Assembly: GCF_002807035.1 (NCBI RefSeq) | Contig: NZ_NIUC01000002.1 | Coordinates: forward strand, 181,477-245,476 | Length of the DNA: 64,000 nucleotides | Reading direction: 5' to 3' | From: Algoriphagus formosus | GTDB taxonomy: Bacteria > Bacteroidota > Bacteroidia > Cytophagales > Cyclobacteriaceae | Shown here: positions 17,373-26,794 of the stretch, in pieces | How the letters are laid out: the number at the start of each line of letters is the position of its first letter | How positions within the stretch are numbered: position 1 is the first letter of the stretch | Made by a program: the position numbers and the translations under genes | The notes under the pieces: model-generated | What the model saw: the letters and a program-made list of their open reading frames with translations, nothing else | Database searches by the model: none | Told to the model about the DNA's origin: nothing

Positions 17373-18668
17373 ATGAAAGCCAAATATATCCCCTTTTTCA
17401 GCCTTTTTTTACTTGTCATCATTACATCTTGTAGCGAGACAAGCAATGAACAACTTTTTGATTCGAGCCTTCTCGAAAAACGTTCAGCTGAGGAAGTCGA
17501 AAAAGTGGTAGAGGATTTCATCCTTGCCGAAGACAGTACAACCATAGAAATTGGGGAAGGTTTTTTTGACCTCAAAACCCAACTGATTCTTGACAGCAAA
17601 GAGAATATCACGATTCAAGGTGCAGGAATGGAAAAAACTGTTCTTTCATTTCGAAATCTGAAAACCGGAGGAGAAGGAATGAAAATCGTGGGCAAAAATA
17701 TCACTGTCAAAGACCTAACCATAGAAGATGCACCCGGGGATGGGATCAAAGCCCAACATACGGATGGTTTGACCCTTCGAAGAGTACATGCCACTTGGAC
17801 TCATGGTGACAAGTCCAAAAATGGAACCTACGCGCTTTATCCTGTACAGTGCAAAAATGTGGTAATTGATGAATGCATTGCTGCCCACTCGCGGGATGCA
17901 GGAATCTATGTAGGACAATCTGAAAACATCATTGTGAAAAATTCCTTGGCCTATGGAAATGTGGCGGGAATTGAAATTGAAAATTGCGATAATGCTGAAG
18001 TCTTTGGGAATACCGCCCGGAATAATTCAGGTGGAATCTTAGTCTTCAACCTTCCGGGACTTCCTAAGTCAGATGGAAAAGGCACCAAGATTTACAACAA
18101 TAAAATCATTGATAATAACCACAAAAACTTCGCGACGCCTATCGGAGAAGGGCCAAATGGTAATACGGTAACCATGATTCCTCCTGGTTCTGGAGTTGTT
18201 CTTCTTGCTGCCAAAGAAGTGGAAGTATTTGACAATGAAATCCTCAGAAATAAAACAGTTGGAGTAGCCATCGCCAGCTATCAGATTACCGGCTTCCCAA
18301 CTGACGCTCCAAACTGGTCTCCTTACACGCATGATATTTTCCTGCACGGAAACAGCTATGACAGAAGTGAGGGATTTCCAGATCTTAGCAGAGAATTAGG
18401 ACAGCTTGTGAGCATGTATAATGCTCATGGAAAAGCCAAGACTCAAGATATCGTCTATGATGGCATCTTTGATGAAAGCAGAGGTAATTCCATTGCTCAA
18501 AACCCCATGAATATCTGTATTTCTGAACCTGGTTTGGAAAACCTTTATTTTACACAATTTGACCTCAGTGAAGGTGAAGAAAACATTAAAAGCTCAGCTG
18601 ATGTTTCTCCTTTCTCAAATTGTCAGGTAAATGTGACTACTGACGTTTCATTTATATCAAGTAAGTAA
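17373..18668 (+). CDS. parallel beta-helix lipoprotein (partner of di-haem cytochrome)
   Basis: A 431-residue exported protein with a lipoprotein signal (LFLLVIITSC, cysteine at about 19). The body is a right-handed parallel beta-helix made of NxIx-type rungs, for example TDGLTLRRVHA, ENIIVKNSLAYGNVAGIEIE and NAEVFGNTARNNSGGILVF, like NosD/CASH carbohydrate-binding repeats. It matches the conserved beta-helix family that is almost always found beside an SO2930-type di-haem cytochrome, and that gene does follow with a one-base overlap (TAATG). Role unknown; both are probably periplasmic. Confidence 0.85.
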   Translation: MKAKYIPFFSLFLLVIITSCSETSNEQLFDSSLLEKRSAEEVEKVVEDFILAEDSTTIEIGEGFFDLKTQLILDSKENITIQGAGMEKTVLSFRNLKTGGEGMKIVGKNITVKDLTIEDAPGDGIKAQHTDGLTLRRVHATWTHGDKSKNGTYALYPVQCKNVVIDECIAAHSRDAGIYVGQSENIIVKNSLAYGNVAGIEIENCDNAEVFGNTARNNSGGILVFNLPGLPKSDGKGTKIYNNKIIDNNHKNFATPIGEGPNGNTVTMIPPGSGVVLLAAKEVEVFDNEILRNKTVGVAIASYQITGFPTDAPNWSPYTHDIFLHGNSYDRSEGFPDLSRELGQLVSMYNAHGKAKTQDIVYDGIFDESRGNSIAQNPMNICISEPGLENLYFTQFDLSEGEENIKSSADVSPFSNCQVNVTTDVSFISSK

Positions 18669-19771
18669 TGACTCGCTTTTCAAAGAAAAATATCGCTTCT
18701 TATTTATCCTTGAGCTTTTTGCTTGTCTTCTTTTTTTCTTGTCAGAAAGAAGATCAGGTCGAACAATCGCTTGCCTTTGACCCACAAAAAGATCACGAGG
18801 AAGCAGACGGTATGTATCCTTATGATTGGCTTTCTACCTACGGTTTCTTTGAGGGAGATTTAAAAAGCTTAACTCCAAGTCAAAAGCTCATCGAATATGA
18901 ACCTGCCTCTTCACTTTTCACCGATTATGCTTTAAAAAGCAGATTTGTGTGGATGCCGGAAGACTCCAAGGCAGCCATCATAAATGACAAACTTACGCTT
19001 CCGGTAGGAAGTGTTTTGATCAAAAATTTCTACTACCCTGAAGATTTTTCAAAACCTGAGGGAAAACGACGAATCATCGAAACTCGCTTAATGATTCATC
19101 AGGAAAAGGGTTGGGAAGCTTTTCCATATATCTGGAATGACAGTCAAACTGATGCCAAACTCAAGGTGGTAGGCGGAGAAACGACGGTAAGTTTTGTAAA
19201 TGAAAAAGGTGAAGATCAGGTCATCAATTACCTCATCCCAAACAAAAACCAGTGCAAGACTTGCCACAATGAAAACGAGAAACTCGATCCTTTGGGAGTA
19301 GAAGTAAAACATCTAAATCACGAAAAGGACTTTGATGGCAAAAAAATCAATCAGCTGGCTTATTGGACAGAAATTGGAAAGTTAGAAGGGTTTGAAGGCG
19401 TTGAAAATCACCCTAGCATGGTGGATTACAGCAACGAAAGCCTCCCCTTGGCTGACAGAGCCAAAGCTTACTTAGACATCAATTGTGCACATTGTCATCG
19501 GGAAGAAGGACCTGCTTCCACATCAGGCTTATTTTTAAGCTATGAGCAAACAGATCCTCTCAAATTGGGGATAAACAAAACGCCAGTAGCAGCTGGAAAT
19601 GGTGCAGGCAGTCATCAATTCGATATTGTTCCCGGAAAAGCCGACGAATCCATCCTCGTTCACCGGATGAACAGCACGGCAGTTGGTGTAGCAATGCCAG
19701 AAATCGGAAGAACGAGCATCCACCAAGAAGGCGTGGAACTGATCCGTGCTTGGATCAATGAAATGAAGTGA
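18668..19771 (+). CDS. SO2930-family di-haem c-type cytochrome lipoprotein
   Basis: A 367-residue exported protein with a lipoprotein-like signal (LSFLLVFFFSC). Two c-type haem sites are visible: CKTCH (about residue 197) and CAHCH (about 274). The N-terminal region (YPYDWLSTYGFFEGD, ASSLFTDYALKSRFVWMPE) is typical of the SO2930 family, which is encoded next to a parallel beta-helix protein as here. It is likely a periplasmic or surface electron carrier; partner and substrate are unknown. Confidence 0.88.
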   Translation: MTRFSKKNIASYLSLSFLLVFFFSCQKEDQVEQSLAFDPQKDHEEADGMYPYDWLSTYGFFEGDLKSLTPSQKLIEYEPASSLFTDYALKSRFVWMPEDSKAAIINDKLTLPVGSVLIKNFYYPEDFSKPEGKRRIIETRLMIHQEKGWEAFPYIWNDSQTDAKLKVVGGETTVSFVNEKGEDQVINYLIPNKNQCKTCHNENEKLDPLGVEVKHLNHEKDFDGKKINQLAYWTEIGKLEGFEGVENHPSMVDYSNESLPLADRAKAYLDINCAHCHREEGPASTSGLFLSYEQTDPLKLGINKTPVAAGNGAGSHQFDIVPGKADESILVHRMNSTAVGVAMPEIGRTSIHQEGVELIRAWINEMK

Positions 19772-19772
19772 T

Positions 19773-20846
19773 TTAGTCAATCACTTTTTTGTCCACATAA
19801 TTGGAATTGAGGATACCCAAAGCACCCATGTATTTCAGGTCAAAAGTCAGAACATCACCTACCTGATAGTTATTTGGATTCTCTCCCAAATTCATGATCA
19901 GCATATCCGAGGAAGCTCCTAATATCTCGATCGAATCATCGGCTGCCATCAGATATTTTGGATCCACATCCAGTAGTCCAATATCTACAATTGCACGGAA
20001 GGAGGTTTTTCCATAGAGACTTTCATCTATTTCTACTACTTCACCTTGAGGATTCGCAGCAAGGTTCCCAACCGGAAGTAATGGCTTTTCCTGCATTTCG
20101 ATAATTTCAACATGCAGTTCAAAAACATCTCCATGCATTCCTTCAATTACCTTTTCCTCGAAAAGATCCACTCCAAAATAGAGCGTCTCCCCAATTCGGA
20201 AGTGATTGATTCCCTTTGGTAGCTGCTGTGTAAGCATCAATGGGATAGTCACAGAAGTACCTGCAGATACCCAAGGAATTTTTTTATTGAATTTCAGTTC
20301 GATGATCTGCTTGTAAAGCGCAAGTTGAATCAACTTATCCGTGGAAGGCATCACCCCATTTAGGCAATTGAGATTGGTGCCTAGTCCAATCACTTCAATG
20401 TTAGGCAAATTGAATACCTGAGAATAAAAATCAAGCAATTGCTCTCCCATGACTCCTTCTCGCAGATCACCGGTCTCTACCATAATGATGATCTTGTGCT
20501 TTTTATCCTGCCTCACTGCTTCATCACTGATCCAATGAATGGTCTCCAATTCACTATTCAGGCTGACGTCCGCAAACTCCACCATTTTACCCACATTCCT
20601 CTTGGAAACAGGCTTGATGTAAACCGTCTGTACATCAGGGTTGAGGCGTTTCACCATAGCAAGGTTACTGATTCGGCTATCATGAATCTCATCCACTCCT
20701 AGACTGATCAATTCCTGCAAGAAAAGTCTATTCCCGCACATCAGCTTGGATACTACTCCCCAAGCCACGCCATTTTCGTTGAATTTCTTTTTAAGAAACT
20801 CGAAATTGTCTTTAAGTTTTGTTCGATTTAATGTCAAATAAGCCAT
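19773..20846 (-). CDS. PLP-dependent alanine/ornithine racemase-like enzyme
   Basis: A 357-residue protein of the alanine racemase N-terminal (fold-type III PLP) class. The start MAYLTLNRTKLKDNFEFLKK and the lysine in GVVSKLMCGN (about residue 38) match the cofactor-binding strand, and HFRIGETLYFGVD (about 215-228) is typical of the YhfX/ornithine racemase subgroup. It probably interconverts L- and D-forms of an amino acid; the substrate is not determined. It is the last gene of an operon with a GNAT acetyltransferase (1 bp gap) and a sodium symporter, which suggests uptake and processing of an amino-acid-like compound. Confidence 0.8.
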   Translation of the reverse strand: MAYLTLNRTKLKDNFEFLKKKFNENGVAWGVVSKLMCGNRLFLQELISLGVDEIHDSRISNLAMVKRLNPDVQTVYIKPVSKRNVGKMVEFADVSLNSELETIHWISDEAVRQDKKHKIIIMVETGDLREGVMGEQLLDFYSQVFNLPNIEVIGLGTNLNCLNGVMPSTDKLIQLALYKQIIELKFNKKIPWVSAGTSVTIPLMLTQQLPKGINHFRIGETLYFGVDLFEEKVIEGMHGDVFELHVEIIEMQEKPLLPVGNLAANPQGEVVEIDESLYGKTSFRAIVDIGLLDVDPKYLMAADDSIEILGASSDMLIMNLGENPNNYQVGDVLTFDLKYMGALGILNSNYVDKKVID

Positions 20847-20847
20847 C

Positions 20848-21288
20848 TTATTTTTTCAATCTCATTTCCAAATACTTATTCGTAAAGCCTAAACGCTCAT
20901 AAAGTCTTTTGGCTGGATTATCTGGCTCAACGTGAAGGGCAATATCACCTTTGGCCAGTTTGATTGCTGAATCCATAATCTTAGCTCCAATTCCTTTGCC
21001 TCTTTGGGCAGCATCCACTGCGATATATACCAAGATATTCTCCGGGATGTAACCTGACATGCCTGTCTGATTCATGACAAGGGCTCCGACTATTTTTTGA
21101 TTTTCACGAGCTACGACTACAAATCCTCCAGCATGCAGACTTTGGTCCAATGCATAATCGAGGCATTTCATCACATGCTCTTTAGGATCCCCATATTTCC
21201 CCAAATGCTCAACCAAAAAGTCGGCAATTTCATTCTTTTGAAGAAAGGTGGCATTATCTATTGCTGATAGGGTCTCAAGCTTTATCAT
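20848..21288 (-). CDS. GNAT-family N-acetyltransferase
   Basis: A 146-residue GNAT protein. The acetyl-CoA loop is in AAQRGKGIGAKIMDSAIKLA (about 91-110; R-G-x-G-I-G), followed by VEPDNPAKRLYERLGF, the classic beta-5/alpha-4 region. The gene starts inside the 3' end of the symporter gene (14-bp overlap) and stops one base before the racemase start, so all three are translated from one message. It could acetylate the amino compound handled by the racemase; this is inference. Confidence 0.85.
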   Translation of the reverse strand: MIKLETLSAIDNATFLQKNEIADFLVEHLGKYGDPKEHVMKCLDYALDQSLHAGGFVVVARENQKIVGALVMNQTGMSGYIPENILVYIAVDAAQRGKGIGAKIMDSAIKLAKGDIALHVEPDNPAKRLYERLGFTNKYLEMRLKK

Positions 21289-22726
21289 ATTCTTTATTTA
21301 TTATTTCAGGATGAACATTAGTATCAATTTTATCTATCGCTATAAAGGCGATCAAAGAGGCTGTCAAACCATAGAGGTTCGGGTCTAGCCCTAGTGGCAT
21401 TTCTAGATCCAAAAAGGTAAGGACGGCTGTAATAGAACCTCCTAGAATCATCGAAGTAACAGCAGCTTTCCAGTTTCTTTTTCCAAAAAACAGGCCAGCT
21501 ACAACGGGGACTAGCAGCCCCGAAACCATAAATGCATAAGAATATAACATTAAGCTGAGCACTTCGTTCATTTGCCAGGCCAAAAGAATAGCCACCACGC
21601 CAATTAAAAAGGTGATTAGCTGAGAAAGTCTCATCTCGGAGCGATGGGTTCGGGGCTTTTTAGAATTACCCAGCAAGTCAGTGGTCAGATTACCGGATGC
21701 AGCCATCAAACATGAATCCGCAGTGGATAATACTGCAGAAAAATAAGCCGACATCATCAAACCAAGGATGCCCGCAGGAAGAATTTGACTCAGCAATACC
21801 GGTAATCCCATCTCGGGATCCATGGCGGTGGTAAAACCATCCAAAGCTCCTTGCTCCACTGCCACACGCGCTAGTAAACCTAGGCTAACACCCATAAAGG
21901 CCATGATAGGCCATTCAAATAATCCAGCGATAAACCATGCCTTCTTGGCAGATTTCACATCTCTGGCAGCAAAGATTCGCTGATAGAGAGTCATTCCCAC
22001 AAACCAAATGGGAATAATGGTTATGGCCCAATTGAATAAATCCTGCCAAGCAAGATTCCCAAAGGAGAAAAACTCTGACGGAACGGTTTCTTGAATGGAT
22101 TGCCATCCTCCCACGTAGCGGTAAGCCATAGGAATCCCGATAAACATTAATCCGAGCATAAGTATAATCCACTGAACCGTATCAGTGTAAATCACTGCCT
22201 TTAGGCCTCCCATTACGGTATAAACTACCGCGATAGCCCCCATAATCAATAGAGCCGTGTGCAGGTCAAGTGTTTCAAAGGTTCCTGATGCTAATTTGGC
22301 ACCTGCCAAAAGCTGAGAGGCGGTAAAGCCTAAGTAGCCCAAAAAACATATGATGGCAGCCACCTTTGCTGTGGTGGAATTATACAAGTATCCGATAATT
22401 TGTGGAAAGGTGAAAAACTTGGCAAAAGCCGGATCGGATTTTACGCGTGGTATCAATAAAACTGCTGCAATCCAAGCTCCCAAAAGTCCAGTGAACAACA
22501 TCCAGGATCCGGATATCCCCATCATAAAGCCTAGACCTCCAAGACCAATTGAAAAACCTCCACCTACATCTGTTGCTACGACGGAGAGTCCGATATGCCA
22601 AGAACCAATACTTCTACCTCCTACATAATAATCTTCCTGCCCGGTATTCTTGCGCATAAAAAAAACGCCCACACCGAGCATAGCTAGCATGTAAACAACA
22701 AAGATCACCAGATCTATCCAATGCAT
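21275..22726 (-). CDS. sodium:solute symporter (SSS family)
   Basis: A 483-residue transporter with about 13 hydrophobic helices. Family features include YYVGGRSIGSWHIGLSVVAT near the N-terminus, GGLKAVIYTDTVQWIIL (the SSS signature, about 167-183) and LSTADSCLMAASGNLTTDLL (about 332-351). These proteins import sugars, amino acids, nucleobases or carboxylates with sodium. It leads the operon that continues with the GNAT and racemase genes, so an amino-acid-type substrate is likely. The ATG at 22726 has only a weak purine stretch upstream, as usual in this phylum. Confidence 0.88.
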   Translation of the reverse strand: MHWIDLVIFVVYMLAMLGVGVFFMRKNTGQEDYYVGGRSIGSWHIGLSVVATDVGGGFSIGLGGLGFMMGISGSWMLFTGLLGAWIAAVLLIPRVKSDPAFAKFFTFPQIIGYLYNSTTAKVAAIICFLGYLGFTASQLLAGAKLASGTFETLDLHTALLIMGAIAVVYTVMGGLKAVIYTDTVQWIILMLGLMFIGIPMAYRYVGGWQSIQETVPSEFFSFGNLAWQDLFNWAITIIPIWFVGMTLYQRIFAARDVKSAKKAWFIAGLFEWPIMAFMGVSLGLLARVAVEQGALDGFTTAMDPEMGLPVLLSQILPAGILGLMMSAYFSAVLSTADSCLMAASGNLTTDLLGNSKKPRTHRSEMRLSQLITFLIGVVAILLAWQMNEVLSLMLYSYAFMVSGLLVPVVAGLFFGKRNWKAAVTSMILGGSITAVLTFLDLEMPLGLDPNLYGLTASLIAFIAIDKIDTNVHPEIINKEYDKA

Positions 22727-23020
22727 TATGTAATTGGGTTTGTATCAAAGAATTTTAAAATATAATTTTTTAAAGTTAATGAAAAGGGCTCAAAAATGAA
22801 ATAAAATTGGGTTTTTAGACTTATTTTGATATAATTATCCAATTTGAAATTAGAATAGTTAAAAATCTATTTTAAACCTTTCAATTCTCCAGTACGAGAA
22901 AAACCTATTTTTTCTACAGGCTTCAAAGTTATAAGAACGAGGATTATCTCTCACTAAACGAGGTAAAAACCGGCACCTTCAAAAGCCAAATAGATTAAAA
23001 GCCCTAAACCGTATACAACA
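22727..23020. other. intergenic stretch, no gene seen
   Basis: An AT-rich spacer between the symporter start and the sdhB terminator. It must hold the promoter of the symporter operon on the minus strand, but I found no exact TAnnTTTG box. No ORF or RNA structure stands out. Confidence 0.5.
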
Positions 23021-23023
23021 AAA

Positions 23024-23049
23024 AAAGCCGGATTTCTCCGGCTCTTTTT
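23024..23049 (-). terminator. terminator of the sdh operon
   Basis: AGCCGG (23026-23031) pairs with CCGGCT (23038-23043), flanked by an A run on one side and T5 on the other, so it can work in both directions. It lies 15 bp beyond the sdhB stop. Confidence 0.85.
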
Positions 23050-23064
23050 CTGTAGTTGTTTTTA

Positions 23065-23814
23065 TTAAACGTTTTCGGTCGTAACAGCAGCAGTGAAGTA
23101 CTCCCGATTCATTCGCGCGATGTTTGTCAGGGAAATACCCTTTGGACACTCAGCAGCACAAGCACCAGTATTGGTACAAGCACCAAATCCTTCTGCATCC
23201 ATTTGAGCGATCATTTTCTCTGCTCTATCCTTTCGCTCGACTTGTCCTTGAGGAAGCATAGCAAGCTGAGAGATTTTTGCTGAAGTGAAAAGCATAGCCG
23301 AAGCATTTTTACATGCTGCTACACAAGCTCCACAACCGATACAGGTTGCCGCATCAAATGCCTCATCCGCAATTTTCTTAGGAATCGGAATCTCATTGGC
23401 ATCAGGAACACCACCTGTATTGACAGATACATAACCACCCGCTTGGATGATTCGGTCAAAAGCAGAACGATCTACCACCAAGTCTTTTACAACCGGGAAA
23501 GCTTTAGCTCTCCAAGGTTCGATCGTAATGGTCTCCCCATCACTAAAAGATCGCATGTGTAATTGGCAAGTAGTGGTTTGCTGAGGACCGTGAGGCTTTC
23601 CGTTGATATGCAAGGAACACATACCGCAGATTCCTTCTCTACAATCGTGATCGAAGTGAACGGGATCTTCTCCTTTTTCTGTAAGCTGTTCATTCAGCAC
23701 ATCCATCATTTCCAAAAAGGACATGTCTTTGGATATGCCATCTATAGGATAGGAAACAAAACCGCCTTTGTCAGCATTGTTTTTCTGTCTCCATACTTTT
23801 AATGTCAATTTCAT
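23065..23814 (-). CDS. sdhB: succinate dehydrogenase / fumarate reductase iron-sulfur subunit
   Basis: A 249-residue subunit. The plant-type ferredoxin part carries CREGICGMC and a later TTTCQLH cysteine for the [2Fe-2S] centre. The C-terminal part carries [11 protein letters not shown] and [11 protein letters not shown] for the [4Fe-4S] and [3Fe-4S] centres. It passes electrons from the flavoprotein to menaquinone at the inner membrane. It is the last gene of sdhCAB, 18 bp after sdhA, and is followed by a strong terminator. Confidence 0.95.
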   Translation of the reverse strand: MKLTLKVWRQKNNADKGGFVSYPIDGISKDMSFLEMMDVLNEQLTEKGEDPVHFDHDCREGICGMCSLHINGKPHGPQQTTTCQLHMRSFSDGETITIEPWRAKAFPVVKDLVVDRSAFDRIIQAGGYVSVNTGGVPDANEIPIPKKIADEAFDAATCIGCGACVAACKNASAMLFTSAKISQLAMLPQGQVERKDRAEKMIAQMDAEGFGACTNTGACAAECPKGISLTNIARMNREYFTAAVTTENV

Positions 23815-23832
23815 ATGAATTTTGATCTTTAA

Positions 23833-25767
23833 TTATTTGTACGAACGCTGAGTCAATTTCACATTTTCGAATTCAAGAGGCTCTTTATGAAGCTCTTCCT
23901 CTTGACCCTCTCCAAGGTATTTCCAAGCAGCGACGTAAGCAAAGTTTTCATCGTCTCTTAGCGCCTCTCCTTCTGGAGTCTGGTACTCCTCTCGGAAGTG
24001 ACCTCCGCAAGATTCTTCTCTATTAAATGCATCATCGATCATTAACTCTCCCAATTCAAGGAAATCAGCAACTCGATGCGCTTTTTCCAAAGACTGGTTA
24101 AGTTCCTCGTTTTCTCCAAGGACTTTCACATCTTTCCAAAACTCCTCTCTCAAGGCTTTAATATCTGCTTTGGCCTGCTTAAGTCCTTCTGCAGTTCGAG
24201 CCATTCCACACTCATTCCACATGATCTTACCAAGCTTTTTGTGGAAATAGTCAACCGTCTTACTTCCCTTGATGCTCAGTAGTTTCTGGATCCTTTCTTT
24301 TACCTCTTGAATGGACTTATCAAACTCAGGATGATCAGCATTCACCGGACTTGGTCCAATCTGAGCTAAATAATCCCCAACAGTATAAGGAATCACGAAG
24401 TAGCCATCTGCTAAGCCCTGCATCAAGGCAGACGCACCTAGTCGGTTGGCGCCATGGTCAGAGAAGTTTGCTTCTCCTAATGCGTACAATCCAGGGATAG
24501 TAGTGCTTAGATTATAATCCACCCAAAGACCACCCATTGTATAGTGCACAGCTGGGTAAATCATCATCGGTACTTGATATGGATTCTCACCTGTGATCTG
24601 CTGATACATATCGAAGAGGTTTCCATATCTCGCACGAATGGTATCTTCTCCGTCTCTTTTGATCGCATCTCGGAAATCCAAGAAAACTGCCTCTCCTGTT
24701 TCGTTTACTCCTCTACCTTCATCACATACGTATTTCGCATTTCTGGAAGCCACATCACGAGGCACTAGGTTACCAAATGAAGGATACTTTCGCTCTAGGT
24801 AATAGTCTCGGTCGTTTTCAGGAATATCATTTGCTTTGATTTGGCCTTTACGAAGCTTTTCAGCCATCTCTACAGTTGATGGCACCCATACTCTACCATC
24901 ATTTCTCAAAGACTCAGACATCAACGTCAGCTTAGACTGATGATCTCCAGAGACAGGAATACACGTCGGGTGAATTTGAGTATAGCAAGGATTAGCGAAG
25001 TAAGCACCACGCTTGTGAGCTCTCCAAGCGGCTGTCACATTGGATCCCATCGCATTGGTAGAGAGGAAAAATACGTTTCCATATCCACCTGTACAAAGGA
25101 GAACTGCATGAGCAGCATGCTTTTCGATGGCTCCTGTGATGAGGTTTCTAGTGATAATACCTCTTGCATGTCCATCTATTTTGACCACGTCCATCATTTC
25201 GGTACGTGGGTAAAGCTTCACCTTACCATTAGCTACTTGACGGCTAAGTGCAGAATATGCACCAAGCAACAACTGCTGTCCGGTTTGACCCCTAGCGTAG
25301 AATGTTCGGGATACCTGAGCTCCACCGAATGAGCGGTTAGCCAAAAGTCCACCATATTCTCTCGCGAAAGGAACACCTTGCGCTACACATTGGTCGATAA
25401 TATTAACTGAGACTTCCGCCAATCGGTAGACATTGCCTTCTCTTGCGCGGTAGTCACCTCCCTTGATGGTGTCATAAAAAAGACGGAAAACGGAATCTCC
25501 ATCATTTTGGTAGTTTTTGGCTGCATTGATTCCACCCTGCGCTGCGATAGAGTGCGCACGTCGAGGGCTATCCTGGAAACAGAAAGCTTTGACATTGTAT
25601 CCCAACTCTGCCAAGGAAGCAGCCGCTGAAGCGCCTGCCAATCCTGTCCCCACCACGATTACATCGTACTTTCGTTTGTTTGCCGGATTGACCAGCTTCA
25701 TGTTGAATTTATGCTTAGTCCATTTTTCCGCTAACGGACCAGCTGGTATTTTGGAATCTAGTATCAT
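23833..25767 (-). CDS. sdhA: succinate dehydrogenase / fumarate reductase flavoprotein subunit
   Basis: A 644-residue catalytic subunit. [20 protein letters not shown] (about 41-60) is the FAD dinucleotide fold, [14 protein letters not shown] (about 72) holds the histidine that links FAD covalently, and the region around [20 protein letters not shown] and [10 protein letters not shown] carries substrate-binding and catalytic residues. With SdhB and SdhC it oxidises succinate to fumarate in the TCA cycle. The length is typical of the Bacteroidota/epsilon-proteobacterial group. It starts 29 bp after sdhC. Confidence 0.95.
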   Translation of the reverse strand: MILDSKIPAGPLAEKWTKHKFNMKLVNPANKRKYDVIVVGTGLAGASAAASLAELGYNVKAFCFQDSPRRAHSIAAQGGINAAKNYQNDGDSVFRLFYDTIKGGDYRAREGNVYRLAEVSVNIIDQCVAQGVPFAREYGGLLANRSFGGAQVSRTFYARGQTGQQLLLGAYSALSRQVANGKVKLYPRTEMMDVVKIDGHARGIITRNLITGAIEKHAAHAVLLCTGGYGNVFFLSTNAMGSNVTAAWRAHKRGAYFANPCYTQIHPTCIPVSGDHQSKLTLMSESLRNDGRVWVPSTVEMAEKLRKGQIKANDIPENDRDYYLERKYPSFGNLVPRDVASRNAKYVCDEGRGVNETGEAVFLDFRDAIKRDGEDTIRARYGNLFDMYQQITGENPYQVPMMIYPAVHYTMGGLWVDYNLSTTIPGLYALGEANFSDHGANRLGASALMQGLADGYFVIPYTVGDYLAQIGPSPVNADHPEFDKSIQEVKERIQKLLSIKGSKTVDYFHKKLGKIMWNECGMARTAEGLKQAKADIKALREEFWKDVKVLGENEELNQSLEKAHRVADFLELGELMIDDAFNREESCGGHFREEYQTPEGEALRDDENFAYVAAWKYLGEGQEEELHKEPLEFENVKLTQRSYK

Positions 25768-25796
25768 CTATATTTGATTTATTTTCCTTTATCAGT

Positions 25797-26480
25797 TTAT
25801 AAGCTCTGAATATACATTACGATCGGAATCAGCGCAAAAAGTGCTGGGATCAAGATCGAAAAACCTGTGCCTATTTTTTGGATCAATGGTGAGTACTTAG
25901 CATGGTTTAGCCCAAGGGTTTGGAAAGCACTGGCAAATCCATGTGAAAGGTGAAACGCAAGAAAGCCCATAGACACCACGTAGATCACGACATACAGGAT
26001 ATTGGAATACGCTTCAGAAACGATTTTAAACCCATCCTTGTAAATCATACCTCCATATTCAGCGGTAGGCATCTCTCCAAATTTGAATTCATACCAAAAA
26101 CCTCTCAAGTGAATGATCAAGAAAATCAAAATCACTGTACCCAAGATTCCCATATTTCGGGAAGACCAAGTACTGTTTGTGCTTGCTTTTGAAGTAGCAT
26201 AGTTGACTGGTCGAGCACTTTTGTTTTGTCGACTAAGAACTGCCGCGTAAATGATATGGATCAAGATAAACGCGAAATTTCCGATGGATACGACCCGGAT
26301 GAAAGGGTTGTTGGCCATGGTCTCTGCATAAATGTTAAAGGATTCGCCATTGTCAGGAATGAGCAATTGTAGGTTTCCTGCCAAATGCACTACCAAAAAC
26401 AAAATGAGAAATAATCCTGTCAAAGCCATTAGAAGCTTCCGACCCAAGGTGCTATTCAAGGTTTTTGTAACCCAACTCAT
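25797..26480 (-). CDS. sdhC: succinate dehydrogenase cytochrome b subunit
   Basis: A 227-residue membrane anchor with five hydrophobic helices, for example LLMALTGLFLILFLVVHLAGNL, written here as LLMALTGLFLILFLVVHLAG plus NL, and GFLAFHLSHGFASAFQTLG. Histidines in VVHLAG, LIHIIY, IIHLRG and FHLSHG are well placed to bind two b-type haems, as in the b558-type single-subunit anchors. It is first in the sdhCAB operon and has a good promoter about 47 bp upstream. Confidence 0.92.
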   Translation of the reverse strand: MSWVTKTLNSTLGRKLLMALTGLFLILFLVVHLAGNLQLLIPDNGESFNIYAETMANNPFIRVVSIGNFAFILIHIIYAAVLSRQNKSARPVNYATSKASTNSTWSSRNMGILGTVILIFLIIHLRGFWYEFKFGEMPTAEYGGMIYKDGFKIVSEAYSNILYVVIYVVSMGFLAFHLSHGFASAFQTLGLNHAKYSPLIQKIGTGFSILIPALFALIPIVMYIQSL

Positions 26481-26526
26481 AGATTTTTTCTTTGGTTAAA
26501 ACGAACTTGTTTTTCTAAACTGGAGC

Positions 26527-26557
26527 CAAATTTACGCCCCGAACAGCTAGTAAACAA
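26527..26557 (-). promoter_or_regulatory. Bacteroidota-type promoter of sdhCAB
   Basis: On the minus strand TTG (26557-26555) is followed after 20 bp by TAAATTTG (26534-26527), an exact match to the TAnnTTTG -7 box with normal spacing. The predicted leader to the sdhC ATG is about 40 nt. Confidence 0.75.
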
Positions 26558-26794
26558 TCCATTCGTCAAGCCCAATCTTATTTTAAAAGGTTCTAAATAA
26601 TTTGTGCGATTTTAGAGTCTTTTACCCATAAAATCACATCAAAACAACCTACTGTTTGATTTTATTGTTTGATATTGAAAGGAATTTCTACTTTCTTCCG
26701 TTTATTTCGTAGAGAGTTTATATACAAACCATATTGCTTGGTAACCTTTGCCTTGCAAAAGGTGTTTTGATCAACAATAGAGAACTTGAAAAAT
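26558..26794. other. intergenic stretch upstream of the 26795 gene
   Basis: AT-rich spacer between the divergent sdh promoter and the T9SS-type protein gene. GGTAACCTTTG near 26740-26750 resembles a -7 box but has one base too many between TA and TTTG, so I do not call it. Nothing else stands out. Confidence 0.4.

Noticed and set aside
24940..25332. A 130-codon plus-strand frame
   Set aside because: It is antisense to sdhA, whose conserved motifs account for the long open shadow frame.
26740..26750. Promoter box GGTAACCTTTG for the T9SS-type gene
   Set aside because: Three bases instead of two separate TA and TTTG and no TTG lies at the right distance.
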